In this document: positions 33,668 to 45,392 of the stretch, in pieces
Layout: every line of letters begins with the position of its first letter
How positions within the stretch are numbered: the first letter of the stretch is position 1
NCBI GenBank assembly: GCA_963678675.1
Contig: OY783200.1
Coordinates: forward strand, 17,352,603 to 17,416,602
DNA: 64,000 nucleotides
DNA from: Xiphydria camelus
Lineage: Eukaryota; Arthropoda; Insecta; Hymenoptera; Xiphydriidae
Direction of reading: 5' to 3'
Position numbers and translations under genes: made by a program
Notes under the pieces: model-generated
Seen by the model: only the letters and a program-made list of their open reading frames with translations
Database searches by the model: none
Told to the model about the DNA's origin: nothing

Positions 33668-34024
33668 GGCCCGCTGCACACGTCCGTCTTTTAACCGTGC
33701 GGTACCGCTGCGGTGCCGGAATTGCGGTTGGTGATATCAGTCCCGGTGCACACGTCGTTGCGGTGCCGCTGCGTTGCCGCAGCAATTCAATGCACTCTAT
33801 AGACGGGAAAGTACTGAGAAGCCGGAGGTGCGTGTGCGGTATCGTTGCGGTGTCGTGGGGAACTGCGGCGAAAGACTGCCGCAAGAGGAACGCACGGCGC
33901 CGCAATGTCACCGGAGGTGTGTGTGCAGCGCTACACACACACAATCTATCTATGGTATCACCGACCGCAATTCCGGCGCCGCAGCGGTACCGCACGGTTA
34001 AAAGACGGACGTGTGCAGCGGGCC
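33668..34024. mobile_element. PIF-type MITE, GC-rich, 357 bp, TAA duplication
   Basis: Ends GGCCCGCTGCACACGTCCGT and complement are flanked by TAA (33665-33667, 34025-34027). Repeats of GCGGTACCGC, GGTGCCG and similar occur inside. The frames on both strands are by-products of symmetry. The end resembles that of 62788-62961 (GGCCGTCTGCACACTGAGCG). Confidence 0.88.
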
Positions 34025-34027
34025 TAA

Positions 34028-34727
34028 AGCTTTGTATAATATGAAATTTACTATACATGTGAAATAAATGTCATATATATACTTACAAAATTACAACTTC
34101 GGTACAGGAAATGAAATTATGAAGTATAATTTGTAATTTTACAAAAAACTTTTGAAAGTTACGAATCATTGTAAGAGAGTCGCATAGGTACTCGTTTTTT
34201 AAATTTACGAAATCCGTATATTAAATTTACTAAACTTTGTATGAAATTGACTATACATGTAGTGAAATAAATGTCATATACATTTATGATCGAAATAAAA
34301 AATTCATGTTATATAAATAAATAGAGCAACCTGTTTTAAATGAACTACATTAGACAAATAAAAGCCTAATTGATTCATATTTAATAAACGAATAAACAAC
34401 AAAATTTGTAGTTGAAGTTCACATATTGCGTGCACTTTTGGTTGCAGTTTGGCTTCGATCCCGCGACTTTATTGATGCGAAAAAAATTCACATAAAAACG
34501 AAACACACGAAATTTTGTGCACTTTTTATTTAGAATGCGCCATATTGGTTTTTGGAGTCACGAAAATGCAATTCTGACTGCACCAATCGAAAGAGCATAC
34601 CCAAAAATAGTAGAATAGGTATGTTTGGAATTTTTATTCCAATTTTTTGTTGTAGAAAATGAGTCTCAAACTTCAATTGAGAATTGGGCATTTCCCGGAC
34701 TTAATGGGTTAAAATACAATCGTAGTA
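34028..34727. other. AT-rich spacer
   Basis: No paired ends or coding domains. TTTGGCTTCGATCCCGCGAC near 34448 resembles a Pol III B box, but a tRNA fold is absent. Confidence 0.4.
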
Positions 34728-35277
34728 TAGGGAGCCGGCAGGGAGGTATGGTATTTTTGAAAAGAATGACACATGCTTGTTTTTGAATGAATTTCAAAAT
34801 CTATTGTTCTTAGACATTAGTCGCATATTGCCATTATAGAATACATAACATAATATTCAGCTGTGAAAAATCACGTCAGTTAGGTGGTGTCCATTTTTGT
34901 CGAGGCATTCTTGTAGACGGACGGTAAAATTATCCATACTCCTTTCGAGCATGGTACGATGAATCGTTTCAGGTCTCAAGGATTCTTTTGTTTGAAATTT
35001 GTTTACCCACTTCATAATGGTATCCCGTTTTGGAAAGCGACCATGCCGACCAACATTAAAATGGTTCCGAAATCGTCGCTGTGTGAGCACCACAGAACGA
35101 CCAGTTTCAATGAATATGTTGTAAATAAATACACGATGTGCCTTAGACCATGGCTCCATGGCTACTGAAATGGCATCCCGCAACGAGTTGATATCAACCA
35201 TCCGGAAAACATTCGCTCCACATAAGCGCGCATAACAGTCATCTCAAAAACACCATACCTCCCTGCCGGACTCTGTG
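34728..35277 (-). mobile_element. Mariner/IS630-type deletion derivative, 550 bp
   Basis: Inverted ends share CCGGCAGGGAGGTATGGT followed by a TTTTTG stretch. TA lies outside on both sides if the ends are read as TAGGGAG and CACAGAG. The interior is a fusion of the start and the end of a transposase gene on the minus strand. Confidence 0.78.
34857..35201 (-). pseudogene. Transposase with HTH N-terminus joined to C-terminus
   Basis: 114 codons. WSKAHRVFIYNIFIETGRSV followed by LTQRRFRNHFNVGRHGRFP and TIMKWVNKFQ is the helix-turn-helix domain (DUF4817 type) found at the start of many insect mariner/IS630-type transposases. RLQECLDKNGHHLTDVIFH at the end corresponds to the normal C-terminus. 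About two-thirds of the usual protein, including all catalytic acids, is deleted between them, yet the frame is open throughout. It could make a DNA-binding protein without catalytic activity. Confidence 0.82.
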
Positions 35278-35373
35278 TATTGCAGTATTAGTATAGTACA
35301 TTTAGTAAGTTCACATTTTGAAAAACAGCGAAACGGATGTATATTAATTTTACTGTACGATATATGCATTTTA

Positions 35374-36243
35374 CGTAGGTCATTTGAAAAGTTTCTTGTC
35401 TTATTGACAGGCAGTCACGATAGAATTTAATTCTTGCTATCGTGTGATAGAGAGATGGCGTTGATACATGTAGCCCATAAACATTTCAAGTCATTCCGAT
35501 CAGTACTTTGCTCATGGCACTTTTATAAAGTTGACAGGATATGTTTTCTGTCGACAATGGTGATCAAGTTCCTTTATTTGAAAGGAAAAAACTCAGGAAA
35601 TAAAAGACGAGATAGACTCAGTATACGGTGAAGTATCCCTTTCGTACACAATCGTAAAACACTGGGTGGCTGAGTACAAACGTGGCCGTATCAGCATTTT
35701 TGATGATGAACGTTCTGAGCGCCAAGAAACTGTTTCAACTGACGAAATTGTGGACTTAATGCATAAAACTGTGATGGAAGATCATTGATTGACCCTGAGG
35801 GAGATTGCTGAGGCTTGTAAGATATCAGATGAACGGGTGCACAAGATTTTGCACCAGGATTTGGGTATGAGAAAATTATCCTCGCGCTGGGTGCCGCCTT
35901 TGTTGAAAAGCGCGTATGGCTTGACATGTCGTGCAAGTGCCTTGAGCTGTATAAAAAAAAATCCAGCTGAATTTTTGCGACGTTTGATAACTGTCGATGA
36001 AACCTGAATCTAAAATTTCTTGAGGGAAACAAATTTGAGGCAAATGCCGAGGTGGAAAACGCTCTAGACCGGTATTTTTCAGGTGAATAAAAAGAATTCT
36101 TTTCTGACGGCTTGAAGGGTTGGAAGAAACGATGGATTAAATACATATATCGAGTTACGAGGAGACTATGTTGAGAAGTAATTTTTTTTACCTTGTATAT
36201 GTGTTTTTCCTGAAAAGGCCAGAAACTTTTCAAATGACCCACG
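35374..36243 (+). mobile_element. Mariner element, 870 bp, internally deleted
   Basis: Ends CGTAGGTCATTTGAAAAG and the complement of CGTGGGTCATTTGAAAAG lie between TA dinucleotides (35372-35373, 36244-36245). Carries a broken mariner transposase in the plus direction. Confidence 0.88.
35557..36165 (+). pseudogene. Mariner transposase, frameshifted and internally deleted
   Basis: ATG 35557 gives VIKFLYLKGKNS, then a shift into EIKDEIDSVYGEVSLSYTIV and HWVAEYKRGR (paired HTH). A stop at 35787 precedes LTLREIAEACKISDERVHKI and the LGMRKLSSRWVP linker that joins the DNA-binding and catalytic domains. VDET, around the first catalytic Asp, is followed by a stop. The text then jumps to FFSDGLKGWKKRW, near the normal C-terminus, so the second and third catalytic acids are deleted. 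Confidence 0.88.
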
Positions 36244-36309
36244 TATTTACTTCCAATACATGGTTAATAAATTTAATATAAAATTTTTTGCAGTGACCAC
36301 AATATGCAT

Positions 36310-38052
36310 CTTGACTTGTAATTAATATAATAATAATAATAATAAGCGGTTAGGACGCGAACGTCCCTGAATGCCACCGAAAACTTAGTTGTTTTATTGT
36401 AGCCCCGCTATGTTTGGGGAGTGTATTTTAGATCTGCGTCTTAGCCCTTTTGGCCAATTTGCATATTTCTTCAACTCCTCTCTCCCTAACCCCTTCCAGG
36501 CTAGGAAACGCCTCGCCAATCAAGCGATGTCTAAGAGCACTGGGGAGTGCTGGACAGTCCAGCAGCAGGTGCTGGGCATCTTCCCTCTCCTTTTCGCAGT
36601 ACCGGCATCTATCTGTGTCTGAGAGACCCAGGTCCTGCAGTGAGAGTTGAATCTTCCGTGACCAGTTAATAGCCTGATCGTAATGCTCAGATTCATTCTG
36701 TTCATATTCAATAGTGACCTGGCTCTCTTTTGTGCCAGGCGGGGCATTAAATTCCTCGCCTGTCTGCACGTTTCTAGATTAGTGTCCACCGGTAAAAATG
36801 CTTCCTGTAGAATTTCCTTTTAATTTCTTGCCTGCTCATAGCAAAGGGTACTCCCACCGGCATGAGGTTTTCCTTTTTGGTACCCTCTTTTGCCAGCTCG
36901 TCCACCACCTCATTACCATGAACTCCCGTATGTCCAGGGACCCATGCAAGAATAGTCTTGTTGGTTTTTCCTAGTGTCTCCAGCACTTCCATAGTTCCCC
37001 ACACAGTCCGTGAATCTGTGCTGGTTCTGTGGAGTGCTTTTATAGCAGCCCGACTGTCTGCCCAAATATAAATATATTTGTTAACAGTACGCTGCTCTGT
37101 GAGCAGTTCTAAGCAGCGTCTTATTGCTAAAACTTCTGCCTGAAATACTGTAGCTTTATCTCCCAGGGCAATGCTTACCCTGATGTCCTCTGAGGTCCAA
37201 AGACTCCCGCCCCAAAGCGACCCTCGTACCCCGACCCGTCGGTGTACCAGTGTTTAACAGTGGGGCCCGGAGCCCTCTTGGTCGTTTCCCAGCAATTTCT
37301 TTCAGGCAGGTAAACCTTAAAGGTCTTCCTTTTCTGATATCTCCTGATTGTTTTACCTTGGCTCAAGGTCATAAATCCTTGGTCAAGTATGCCTAATCTG
37401 GCGCGTGCCGCTCTTGCCCTGATCCATTCACCAAGGCAGTTCATTCTGTATGCCGAGAGTTCCGCTCTTTCTTTTACCAAAAGATCTGGAGGTAGCACGT
37501 CTAGTGCCACCTCAAGGGCCTCGGTTGGTGTGGTTCTCATTGCCCCTGTTGCAGCCCTCAGGAACATGCCCTGGAGGGCCTTTAACCGGTTTCTTGATTC
37601 GATCCTCCCAACCCCTGGGCCACCAAACCACTGCTGCATACAATAATCTTGGCAATAATACTATTTTATATAGCCATAGACAAACCTTGGGACTAAAGCC
37701 CCAGTTTCTGCCCATTGCTCTTCTTCACGCCCATAGCGAGGCATATACCATTGCAATCTGGCCCGTGATATGTATTTTCCAGTGCAACTTGGTGTCTAAG
37801 ATGACCCCTAAGTATTTCTGTGATTTAACATACTCGATGTTTGTCCCCCTGAACCTTAATGGTCTAGGGAACTCCACTTTATATTTCTCAGTGAATATCA
37901 TGGCAGACATTTTCTCCGGGTTGACCGAGAGATTAGTCTTTTTACATCATTCATCCACTATACTCACGGCACAGCTCATCCTGTCCCTTAATACACTGGA
38001 AGTTATCGCTGACCACGACCGCAGCATCATCTACATAGTCATTGACTTGTAG
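36310..38052 (-). mobile_element. 5'-truncated LINE with RT, RNase H and zinc motif
   Basis: Minus-strand order is end of reverse transcriptase, RNase H, C-terminal cysteine/histidine motif, stop, about 90 bp of 3' region and a (TTA)n tail at about 36328-36345. The 5' limit is near the YVDD box at 38040. Such truncation is the usual result of incomplete reverse transcription. RNase H suggests an I/R1/Loa-like clade rather than L1 or RTE. It is not a direct continuation of the LINE at 13.3 kb, since the orientation differs and no overlap exists. Confidence 0.85.
36428..38052 (-). pseudogene. LINE ORF2 C-terminal half, frameshifted
   Basis: From the 5' side: NDYVDDAAVVV (RT active-site box, YVDD in place of the usual YADD), NPEKMSAMIF, VKSQKYLGVILDTKLHWK, VLLPRLLYAAVVWW, RLKALQGMFLRAATGAMRT and ALDVLPPDLLVKERA. 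RNase H follows with WYTDGSGYEGRFGAGVFGP, VFQAEVLAIRRCLELL, YIWADSRAAIKAL and PGHTGVHGNEVVDELA, so all four catalytic acids are visible. The C-terminus has CRYCEKEREDAQHLLLDCPA. Frameshifts near 37500-37640, 37180 and 36780 break the frame. Confidence 0.88.
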
Positions 38053-40194
38053 TTACTATATCGCAATTTTCTTTCCTTCGTCCAAGCTAATGACATCGTA
38101 CGATGTCCAACTGTAAAAGTACGTTGTAAAAAATTATATTTTTAATGTACCTACTTTTATATAAAGCTTTTTTTTAATACGTATAATTATGAAAATTAAT
38201 ATATTTTCTTATGAAATTATTCCTATGAATTGTTATAACGGAGTATATTAATTTTTATAATCAAAATATTGGATAAAAACTTTACATATAATTATATTAA
38301 GTTTGATACAAATTTATTTGCAGTATAGTCTTCGAAACGCTGCAACAATGTCGCTATTGGGAATTCTTCGAATTGAAGGACTCGTCACTGTATGGTTGAC
38401 AGACCGGCTTCGCTTTTGGTGTAAACTTCTTAAGGTATTTCAATGGTGACAGTCGTATTCAAATTTTTTGCTTCAGGACTTAGTACAACTGATCACAAAC
38501 TGTATCACGCACGAACGAAACTTTTGAGTAACTCTATACTCTGAGCTCCTTGCTATACAGAGACCTCCTGTGTACAAATGTACCTCGCACATATACACTG
38601 CCTGGCCCGTTAATCGTGGCAACAGTGCTTCTCTCTCCTTAGAATACCGCTATGTGCCTGCCACTACGTGCCGTAGTGGGGGCTGCCGCGCCATGCCACT
38701 GGCTATCCCCTCTCCGGTAGCAAAAGTACTACTGAGTCCCATAGTCACAGGAGAGGGCTAAATCAGCTGTGCGCACTGTTGCCACATCATCGTTACTCGT
38801 CCCCACCACTTTGCAGTTTCAAGAAAAATCTCAGTTTTTAAGTTATAATTTCTCTGAAACTATATGGCTCAGCACTTCCAGTTTTTGTGAACATAATCCT
38901 ACAATATCATTTTATTCGCCGTTAGTTTTTCTTTAACATTATAAGATTGGTTCTGTAGTTATAGCTCAAAACGTCACTGAGGTACCGTCTTTCTACATGT
39001 TAGCCATTGAAAGTCAGTGTAGAAAATGCTACTTTGAATTAACATTTTCTTTTAAACTACATGGCTCAGCCTTTTGAAATTTTGGGAATCGATGGGTAAT
39101 ATTTCAGTCTTTTGATTGGCAAAATTTCATGAGATTCGTAAGAAAAATGCAAAACCATGGAAATACCTTAATTCACCTCACGCGCGCGCGTTCCGGCTTT
39201 ACTTACACGGGCCACAAATCGTCGCAGTGAGACGCGACGTTCTCGTCGACGGAGCAAGGAGCGACAACCCGTCGAATGCCTTGGATTTGAATTCTACAAT
39301 CGCGGACAATGTAGTATAATAAGAGACGTACATTATGTAGGAGAAACAACAAAGATAATTTATTTACAATTAAGACAGCATATTTGTATATGGCAAGTTA
39401 AATATTCCATTGCGACAAACAGATATTCATTAATTATAATTGGTAACTGTTCAGTTCGAATAAATATTCTAATAATTAATAAGGTAATGTTGGGTAAGTG
39501 CAAAATCGGGTAAAATGTAATCACGGATTGTTATTCCGTTTCTTTCGTGAACTTCAGTTTAATAAAGTTTTTCTTATATGCTTCGTTGTTACAATTTCCC
39601 TACTGATAGGTATATTTATCCGTATCAAGTGTAAAATCGAGATTATTTTGTAAGTGAAACATTCAAAAAAATTTTGAATTTTAACAAACCTAATCCACTT
39701 GCCCTTAAGATTACACATATTCTCAAATGCAATATGCAAAAAGGGTTCAAGCGACATGGTAGCGGCATGGTAGTTGAACCCTTTTTGCATATGCCGCTTC
39801 AATTAGAAAATATGTATATATCCATTTATTTATTTTGTAAGCGAAATGCTACTAAAATCAGTTAAGGAACTTCATAAGGTATCAATTTGATCAACAGAAT
39901 ATTTTCCTCAAGTGAAAGATTTACACATTACAGCTTATTAAACTTGAACTATTGGAAAACGTGGTCGCACTTCCCCCACTCTACCTTAAATATTTTCTTA
40001 TCCCAACGAAATATTCATCTTGCTATATTCGGGTACCTATACGTTTATTAACTGCAAATAAAGTGTCTTCTCGAAGTATAGATGCATCGGATAAGAGCTC
40101 GTTCTAATATACATCGATGAAAAATTAAAAACCATAGAATTAAATGAAGCGTGAATTTCCGAAATATGATTTAAGTATCGGAATGAAAATTATA
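38053..40194. other. Unassigned region
   Basis: AT-rich with no supported gene. A 20-bp inverted pair, ATATGCAAAAAGGGTTCAA and complement, spans 39731-39791 with a short loop. Near 38610-38785, GTGGCAACAGTG and CACTGTTGCCAC form a loose inverted pair about 170 bp apart. 39180-39260 is locally GC-rich. Confidence 0.4.
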
Positions 40195-41477
40195 CAGGGT
40201 GGACCAGGTTAAACGTCATTTTTTTTATATGTGATAGAACAACAAAAAAGTAGATTTTCATAAGAAAATTTTTTTCAAAAATGTTTCCTAACAAAGATAC
40301 AGGGTGTCAAAGTTTCGAAAAAAAATTGTTTTCTTATCATAACTTCTAAACTACTTGATCGATTTCCATGAAATTTCGCACACAGTGGCGTAGATACTAG
40401 GGGCCGGTACCCCCCTTTCCCCCTCCCAATCTTCGGCGCCACTGGATATTTTACAAAGAAAATTTAATTATTGGATTCCCCGTTTTATTTAGAGAAAAAA
40501 ATCATCCTTGCAAATTATTGATTTATGGCTTCGTTTTTGAGATATTTATTTTAATTTATAGGGTTGCGAGCAGGCCAAAGCTAGGTTGAACTCCATTGTG
40601 ATATGTGATAGAGCAACAAAAAAAAATAGATTCTCATAAGAAAATTTTTTTCAAAAATGTTTCCTAACAAAGATATAGGGTGTCAAAATTTCGAAAAAAA
40701 AATGGTTTTCTCATCATAACTTCTAAACTACTTGATCGATTTCCATGAAATTTCGCACACAGGCTAATGTCGTACAGCTCTAAGTAAGAATTAAATAATT
40801 TTAAAAAATTCTCCAGTGGCGTAGATACTGGGGGCCGGTACCCCCCTTTCCCCCTGCGAAATTTCATGGAAATCGATCCAGTGGCTTAGAAGTTATGATG
40901 AGAAAACCATTTTTTTTTTCGAAACTTTGACACCCTATATCTTTGTTAGGAAATATTTTTGAAAAAAATTTTCTCACGAGAATCTATTTTTTGTTGTTGC
41001 TCTATCACATATCACAATGGAGTTCAACCTAGATTTGGCCTGCTCGCAACCCTATAAATTAAAATAAATATCTCAAAAACGAAGCCATAAATCAAAAATT
41101 TGCAAGTGTTATTTTTTTCTCTAAATTAAACGGGGAATCCAATAATTAAATTTTCTTTGCAAAATATCCAGTGGCGCCGAAGATTGGGAGGGGAAAAGGG
41201 GGGTACCGGCCCCTAGTATCTACGCCACTGGAGAATTTTTAAAAATTATTTAATTATTGCTTAGAGCTGTTCTACATTAGGCTGTGTGCGAAATTTCATG
41301 GAAATCGATCAAGTAGTTTAGAAGTTATGATTAGAAAACCATTTTTTTTTCGAAACTTTGACACCCTGTATCTTTGTTAGGAAACATTTTTGAAAAAAAT
41401 TTTTTTATGAAAGTCTACTTTTTTGTTGTTGTTCTATCACATATCAAAAAAAATGACGTTTAACCTGGTCCACCCTG
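40195..41477. mobile_element. Large palindromic CAGGGTGGACC element, 1,283 bp
   Basis: Ends CAGGGTGGACCAGGTTAAAC and complement, TA on both sides (40193-40194, 41478-41479). The two halves are nearly complete inverted copies, each carrying GGGGCCGGTACCCCCCTTT and CAGTGGCGTAGATACT. A further partial copy of the arm (about 40600-40860) makes the left half longer. No coding domain. Confidence 0.85.
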
Positions 41478-41479
41478 TA

Positions 41480-42084
41480 TAGGGAAAAGAAGATGTGTAC
41501 ATTTGTTTTTATTAAAAAATCTGAAATTTTAATTTTTGCACTTACAACGCTTTAAAAATACTAACAAAATCTATCTTCGCTAAACAAAAGTACATATATT
41601 TATCTTTCCTGTCCGCTTTTGAATTGCAGCTAACTTCACGTTATAAAAAAATAACATCTATATGTACAGAGTATCTCATTGTATAGGAATTAATTGAATA
41701 TCTTTAAAAAATAGCAAACATTCCTACGCAAAAGTAATTTATAAAAACGTTCTACACAATTTCACAAGTATCAATGAATTCTACAACTTCCGTAAAAACG
41801 AAAAAATCATGTTCTACTTAAAACAATAAAAGTGAGATCGATATCTCGTTACAAAATACAGACTACAAAAATTATGTTCAATGTATCGCATAATCTTTTC
41901 AAAACTACAAAACTTTCGTCCGAGCCATTCTCACGTAAATTGTTTAATTATCGACATTACAAACAAATTTGTATTAAACTTAATCTAATTATATATGAAG
42001 CCTTTAACCATTCACCCACGGAAAAGTTATGTATTTGAGATATATTCTATGAAGAAGTATTTCAAATACATGTAACATGTACTT
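41480..42084. repeat. AT-rich repeat sequence
   Basis: AT-rich; the last part (about 42030-42084) and the matching sequence after the hAT element (43428-43508) have AAATATATTC and ACTTCGCGAGAACTT-type strings related to the AT-rich family at 22.8 and 45.8 kb. So the hAT element appears inserted in that older repeat. Confidence 0.4.
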
Positions 42085-43427
42085 TAGGGTGGCCCTTAAT
42101 ATTGGTAAAACAATTTTTTTTTCTTTCACCCCTTTAATTGACTCGAAATACAAAAAAAATGAGTTTTAAAAGTGAAATCCGCTCTTAATTTTAATATTAA
42201 CCCGTGCCCCAAAGGCCCTTTCAAGGAGTTAAGGGGCACAACCAGTTCCACCGCCTAAAAAAAGGTGATTTTTGGGAATTTTTTTAAAGAAAACTATTGG
42301 ATCGTATTCTCTGAAATTTAGAGGGTATATTGGTGCATGTGTAATGAATACATGTTTGAATTTTTGAACGAAAATATTTGATTTTGGATCAAATAATCTC
42401 TAATTTTATCTAATTAAAAATCATTATTTTATATTGAATATTGTAAAATGATTGCAATAAATTTTCAAAGAATTTTTATTAACGTAAACATTTTTTTAAA
42501 ACTATGTTTTTATTTAATTGTATATTAAAAGTTACATGTATTAAAGATAAAAGAAGAATATCAAAAATCTTTCATTGTCGTTCCTTTTTTTGCACCTGGA
42601 AAAAGTTTACGATGTTCGCTAACAACCTGTAATAAATACTGTTTTTGATCTTCTTTCTTAGTAAGGATATTATCATAATCTTCAATAATGCATACTGCAC
42701 GCTCGGCTGTGTCGTTTACTATTTTGAGATTCTTAATAATGGACAAACTATTCTGATACCCAACGTCTTGAGCCCAAAGTGATGGATCAATTTTCAGAAA
42801 AGTTTTATCGATGCTGAATCTTTGAAAGAAATTGAGAGACAATGGTTTTACAAAATAATCCATTTCTTCATCAAGAATAGTTGCCGTATCTAGTATTTCG
42901 ATACGTTTCGGACAGACTTCGTGTTCGTCTTCAGTTTCTTCATCGGATATTATCTTGGACAACATATTCTGTTTTACGTTTATCGGCAAGTTTTCATCAA
43001 AAAATGATAAAGCAGCAATTTCTGGATTTAAATACCATAAATGCTTACTTAGTTTTTTCAATGCAACTTCTGAAGTTTTATAGGCGTTCAGTTTCTTCAA
43101 AAACTGTAAATCACTCTTTGGAGCTACAGTGGCAAGATGCGCGAAAAACCACTGTTCTACATATAATAAAACACATGCACAAATATACCCTCTAAATTTC
43201 AAACAATTCGATCCAATAGTTTTCTTTAAAAAAATTCCTAAAAATAACCTTTTTTTAGGCGGTCAAACTGGTTGTGCCCTTTAACTCCTTGAAAAGGCCT
43301 TTGGGGCACGGGCTAATATTAAAATTAAGAGCGGATTTCACTTTTAAAATTAATTTTTTAGTATTTCGAGTCAATTAAAGGGGTGAGAGAAAAAAAAATT
43401 GTTTTACTAATATTAAGGGCCACCCTA
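42085..43427 (-). mobile_element. hAT-like element, 1,343 bp, 8-bp duplication ATGTACTT
   Basis: ATGTACTT occurs exactly outside both ends (42077-42084 and 43428-43435). Ends read TAGGGTGGCCCTTAATATT in each direction. The inverted repeats extend about 260 bp, unusually long for hAT. An 8-bp duplication and a TAGGG start point to hAT. The central 800 bp encode one open minus-strand frame. Confidence 0.85.
42561..43202 (-). CDS. hAT-element-encoded protein, C-terminal part
   Basis: 213 codons, uninterrupted. The first residues derive from the terminal repeat, so the real N-terminus is probably missing. Visible segments include LSKHLWYLNPEIAALSFFDE and NVKQNMLSKI, an acidic DEETEDEHEV patch, then NDTAERAVCIIEDYDNILTK and EDQKQYLLQVVSEHRKLFP at the C-terminus. 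I recognise these as recurring in transposon-encoded insect proteins but cannot name the domain securely. The catalytic region expected of a hAT transposase is not identifiable, so this is probably a deletion derivative with a conserved open tail. Confidence 0.6.
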   Translation of the reverse strand: MKFRGYICACVLLYVEQWFFAHLATVAPKSDLQFLKKLNAYKTSEVALKKLSKHLWYLNPEIAALSFFDENLPINVKQNMLSKIISDEETEDEHEVCPKRIEILDTATILDEEMDYFVKPLSLNFFQRFSIDKTFLKIDPSLWAQDVGYQNSLSIIKNLKIVNDTAERAVCIIEDYDNILTKKEDQKQYLLQVVSEHRKLFPGAKKGTTMKDF

Positions 43428-43509
43428 ATGTACTTATTCAAGATGTGAACATTTTTTGTCAATTTTTATGTACCTACTTCGCGAGAACTTAAAATATATT
43501 CTTAATATA

Positions 43510-44256
43510 CAGGGTGTTTCACCTAACTTGACCACCTCAAATATCACGGCAGTCTTTGATGATATGAAAAAGTGTTCAGAGGAAAAATTGTTCGATACAA
43601 AGGGGCAAATACTGTTATTAGAAAAGAATTATTTTCTAATTAGTTTTTTTCAAAATATCAAGGTCATCAATATTATTTTAAATGGGTCGACATATTTTCA
43701 TTACCACAGTCTTGTAGCTTATAGGAGGACAAATTCAGGAACTGTTAATATGATGACCTTCACTTGACCTTAAACGAGAAGAATCACGAAATGCGTGCCA
43801 TGAATTTCAATACTTGTTCGAAGACCGATCCTTACTTTCTCCTTCTTGACGGAACAAGATACCTCGGAGGTTTGTTTATAAGCATCAGAAACAATAACAT
43901 TTCACACAATCTCAATGACACTGAAATTCATTCATTTATCGTCTTCGAACAAGTATTGGAATTCATGGCACGCATTTCGTGATTCTTCTCGTTCAAGGTC
44001 AAGTGAAGGTCATCATATTAACAGTTGCTGAATTTCTCCTCTTATAAGCTACAAGACTGTGGTAATGAAAATATGTCGACCCATTTAAAATAATATCGAT
44101 GACCTTGATATTTTGAAAAAAACTAATTAGAAAATAATTCTTTTCTAATAACAGTATTTGCCCCTTTGTATCGAACAATTTTTCCTCTGAACACTTTTTT
44201 ATATCATCAAAGCCTACCGTGATATTTGAGGTGGTCAAGTTAGGTGAAACACCCTG
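43510..44256. mobile_element. Palindromic CAGGGTGTTTCACC element, 747 bp
   Basis: Ends CAGGGTGTTTCACCTAACTT and complement, TA on both sides (43508-43509, 44257-44258). The arms are about 350 bp each and nearly identical. The two mirror-image frames in the arms are by-products of the palindrome. Confidence 0.88.
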
Positions 44257-44262
44257 TATGCA

Positions 44263-45354
44263 CCCGTCAGCACTCGCGCTATGAGCATTTCTCCCACGCG
44301 AATTTTCACGGTCTAGGAAACTTTTACAAAAATCATCCAAATGCTTCGAGAATTTTTGTTATCCTTAAACAACTATTCCTCCTCCTTTCAGTGTAAATTA
44401 AAAACAAAACGATTCAGACAAATTCAAAAAAAAATTTTTTTTCTTGACGCGAAACTGAAAGTGTAAGAGTTTCTCTCACGGCGCGAGTAAAGTAGGCTGG
44501 GAGCCGTGCTGCCTTCGCGCGTAGTCTGCCGCGTTCGGCAATTCTCGCAACTGCTGGCGGCTAGAGGGAAACGAGGGAAATAAATATTTGCATTTTAATT
44601 TATCTAATTAAAAATTGTTATAATGTGTTAAGCACGTTAAATAATTTATGAGAAAAAAAGCAACATAAATCACTTAATTTGGAATTCTTGAAATTTATTT
44701 TTAAAATTTTTTAAATAAAAAACATGCCTAGTCCATTTTTTGCATTACAAAAAAATATACCGCATGTCCTATGGCCAACTGCGCAGGTGAGCTCCGACCT
44801 GAATTCTTGACTTCGGCAGTATTTATGGTACAGTTAGAGTGGGCTTCAGACGAGTGCGCTGCATAAGAACGAAAAGTGTCGACTGCTCTTCTAATAGCTG
44901 TCAATTCAGGAGATCGAAGCGTTTCGTGTAACCTCAAAATCGTAAAGTTTTGAATTAGTAGTGAATAATTTGTAGAGAGAAGTGATGAGAAATAATCATA
45001 AATAATCTTCCGAATTGACACCTTAGGTATCGCTCACGCCACTTCGTAAAACTACTTCCTAGACACGCGCGGTGCTAGCGCGGAAATAATTTCTGAAACA
45101 AATAGGCATGAGGCGTGTAATTCGGTTGGACATCGAAAAAACCCGAATGATTGTTAACTCTCACTTCTGAACATTACTTACCATTTATTCAAAGATTCAC
45201 GATTTCAAGCTTAGACTTCGATCTCCCGAATTGATAGCCATCGGGAGATCAGACGTTTCACACTTTTCGTAAGAACGCAGCGTAAGAGCGAAAAGCGTCG
45301 TCTGATTTCCCGATGGCTGTCAATTCGGAAGATTATTTATGATTATTTCTCATC

Positions 45355-45392
<38 letters not shown>

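Noticed and set aside
33645..34058. Frames of 115-137 codons on both strands
   Set aside because: They lie entirely in a symmetric GC-rich MITE and mirror each other.
34440..34465. Second B-box-like string
   Set aside because: Isolated, with no tRNA fold or A box upstream.
43456..44340. Similar proteins on opposite strands
   Set aside because: They are mirror images in the arms of one palindromic element.
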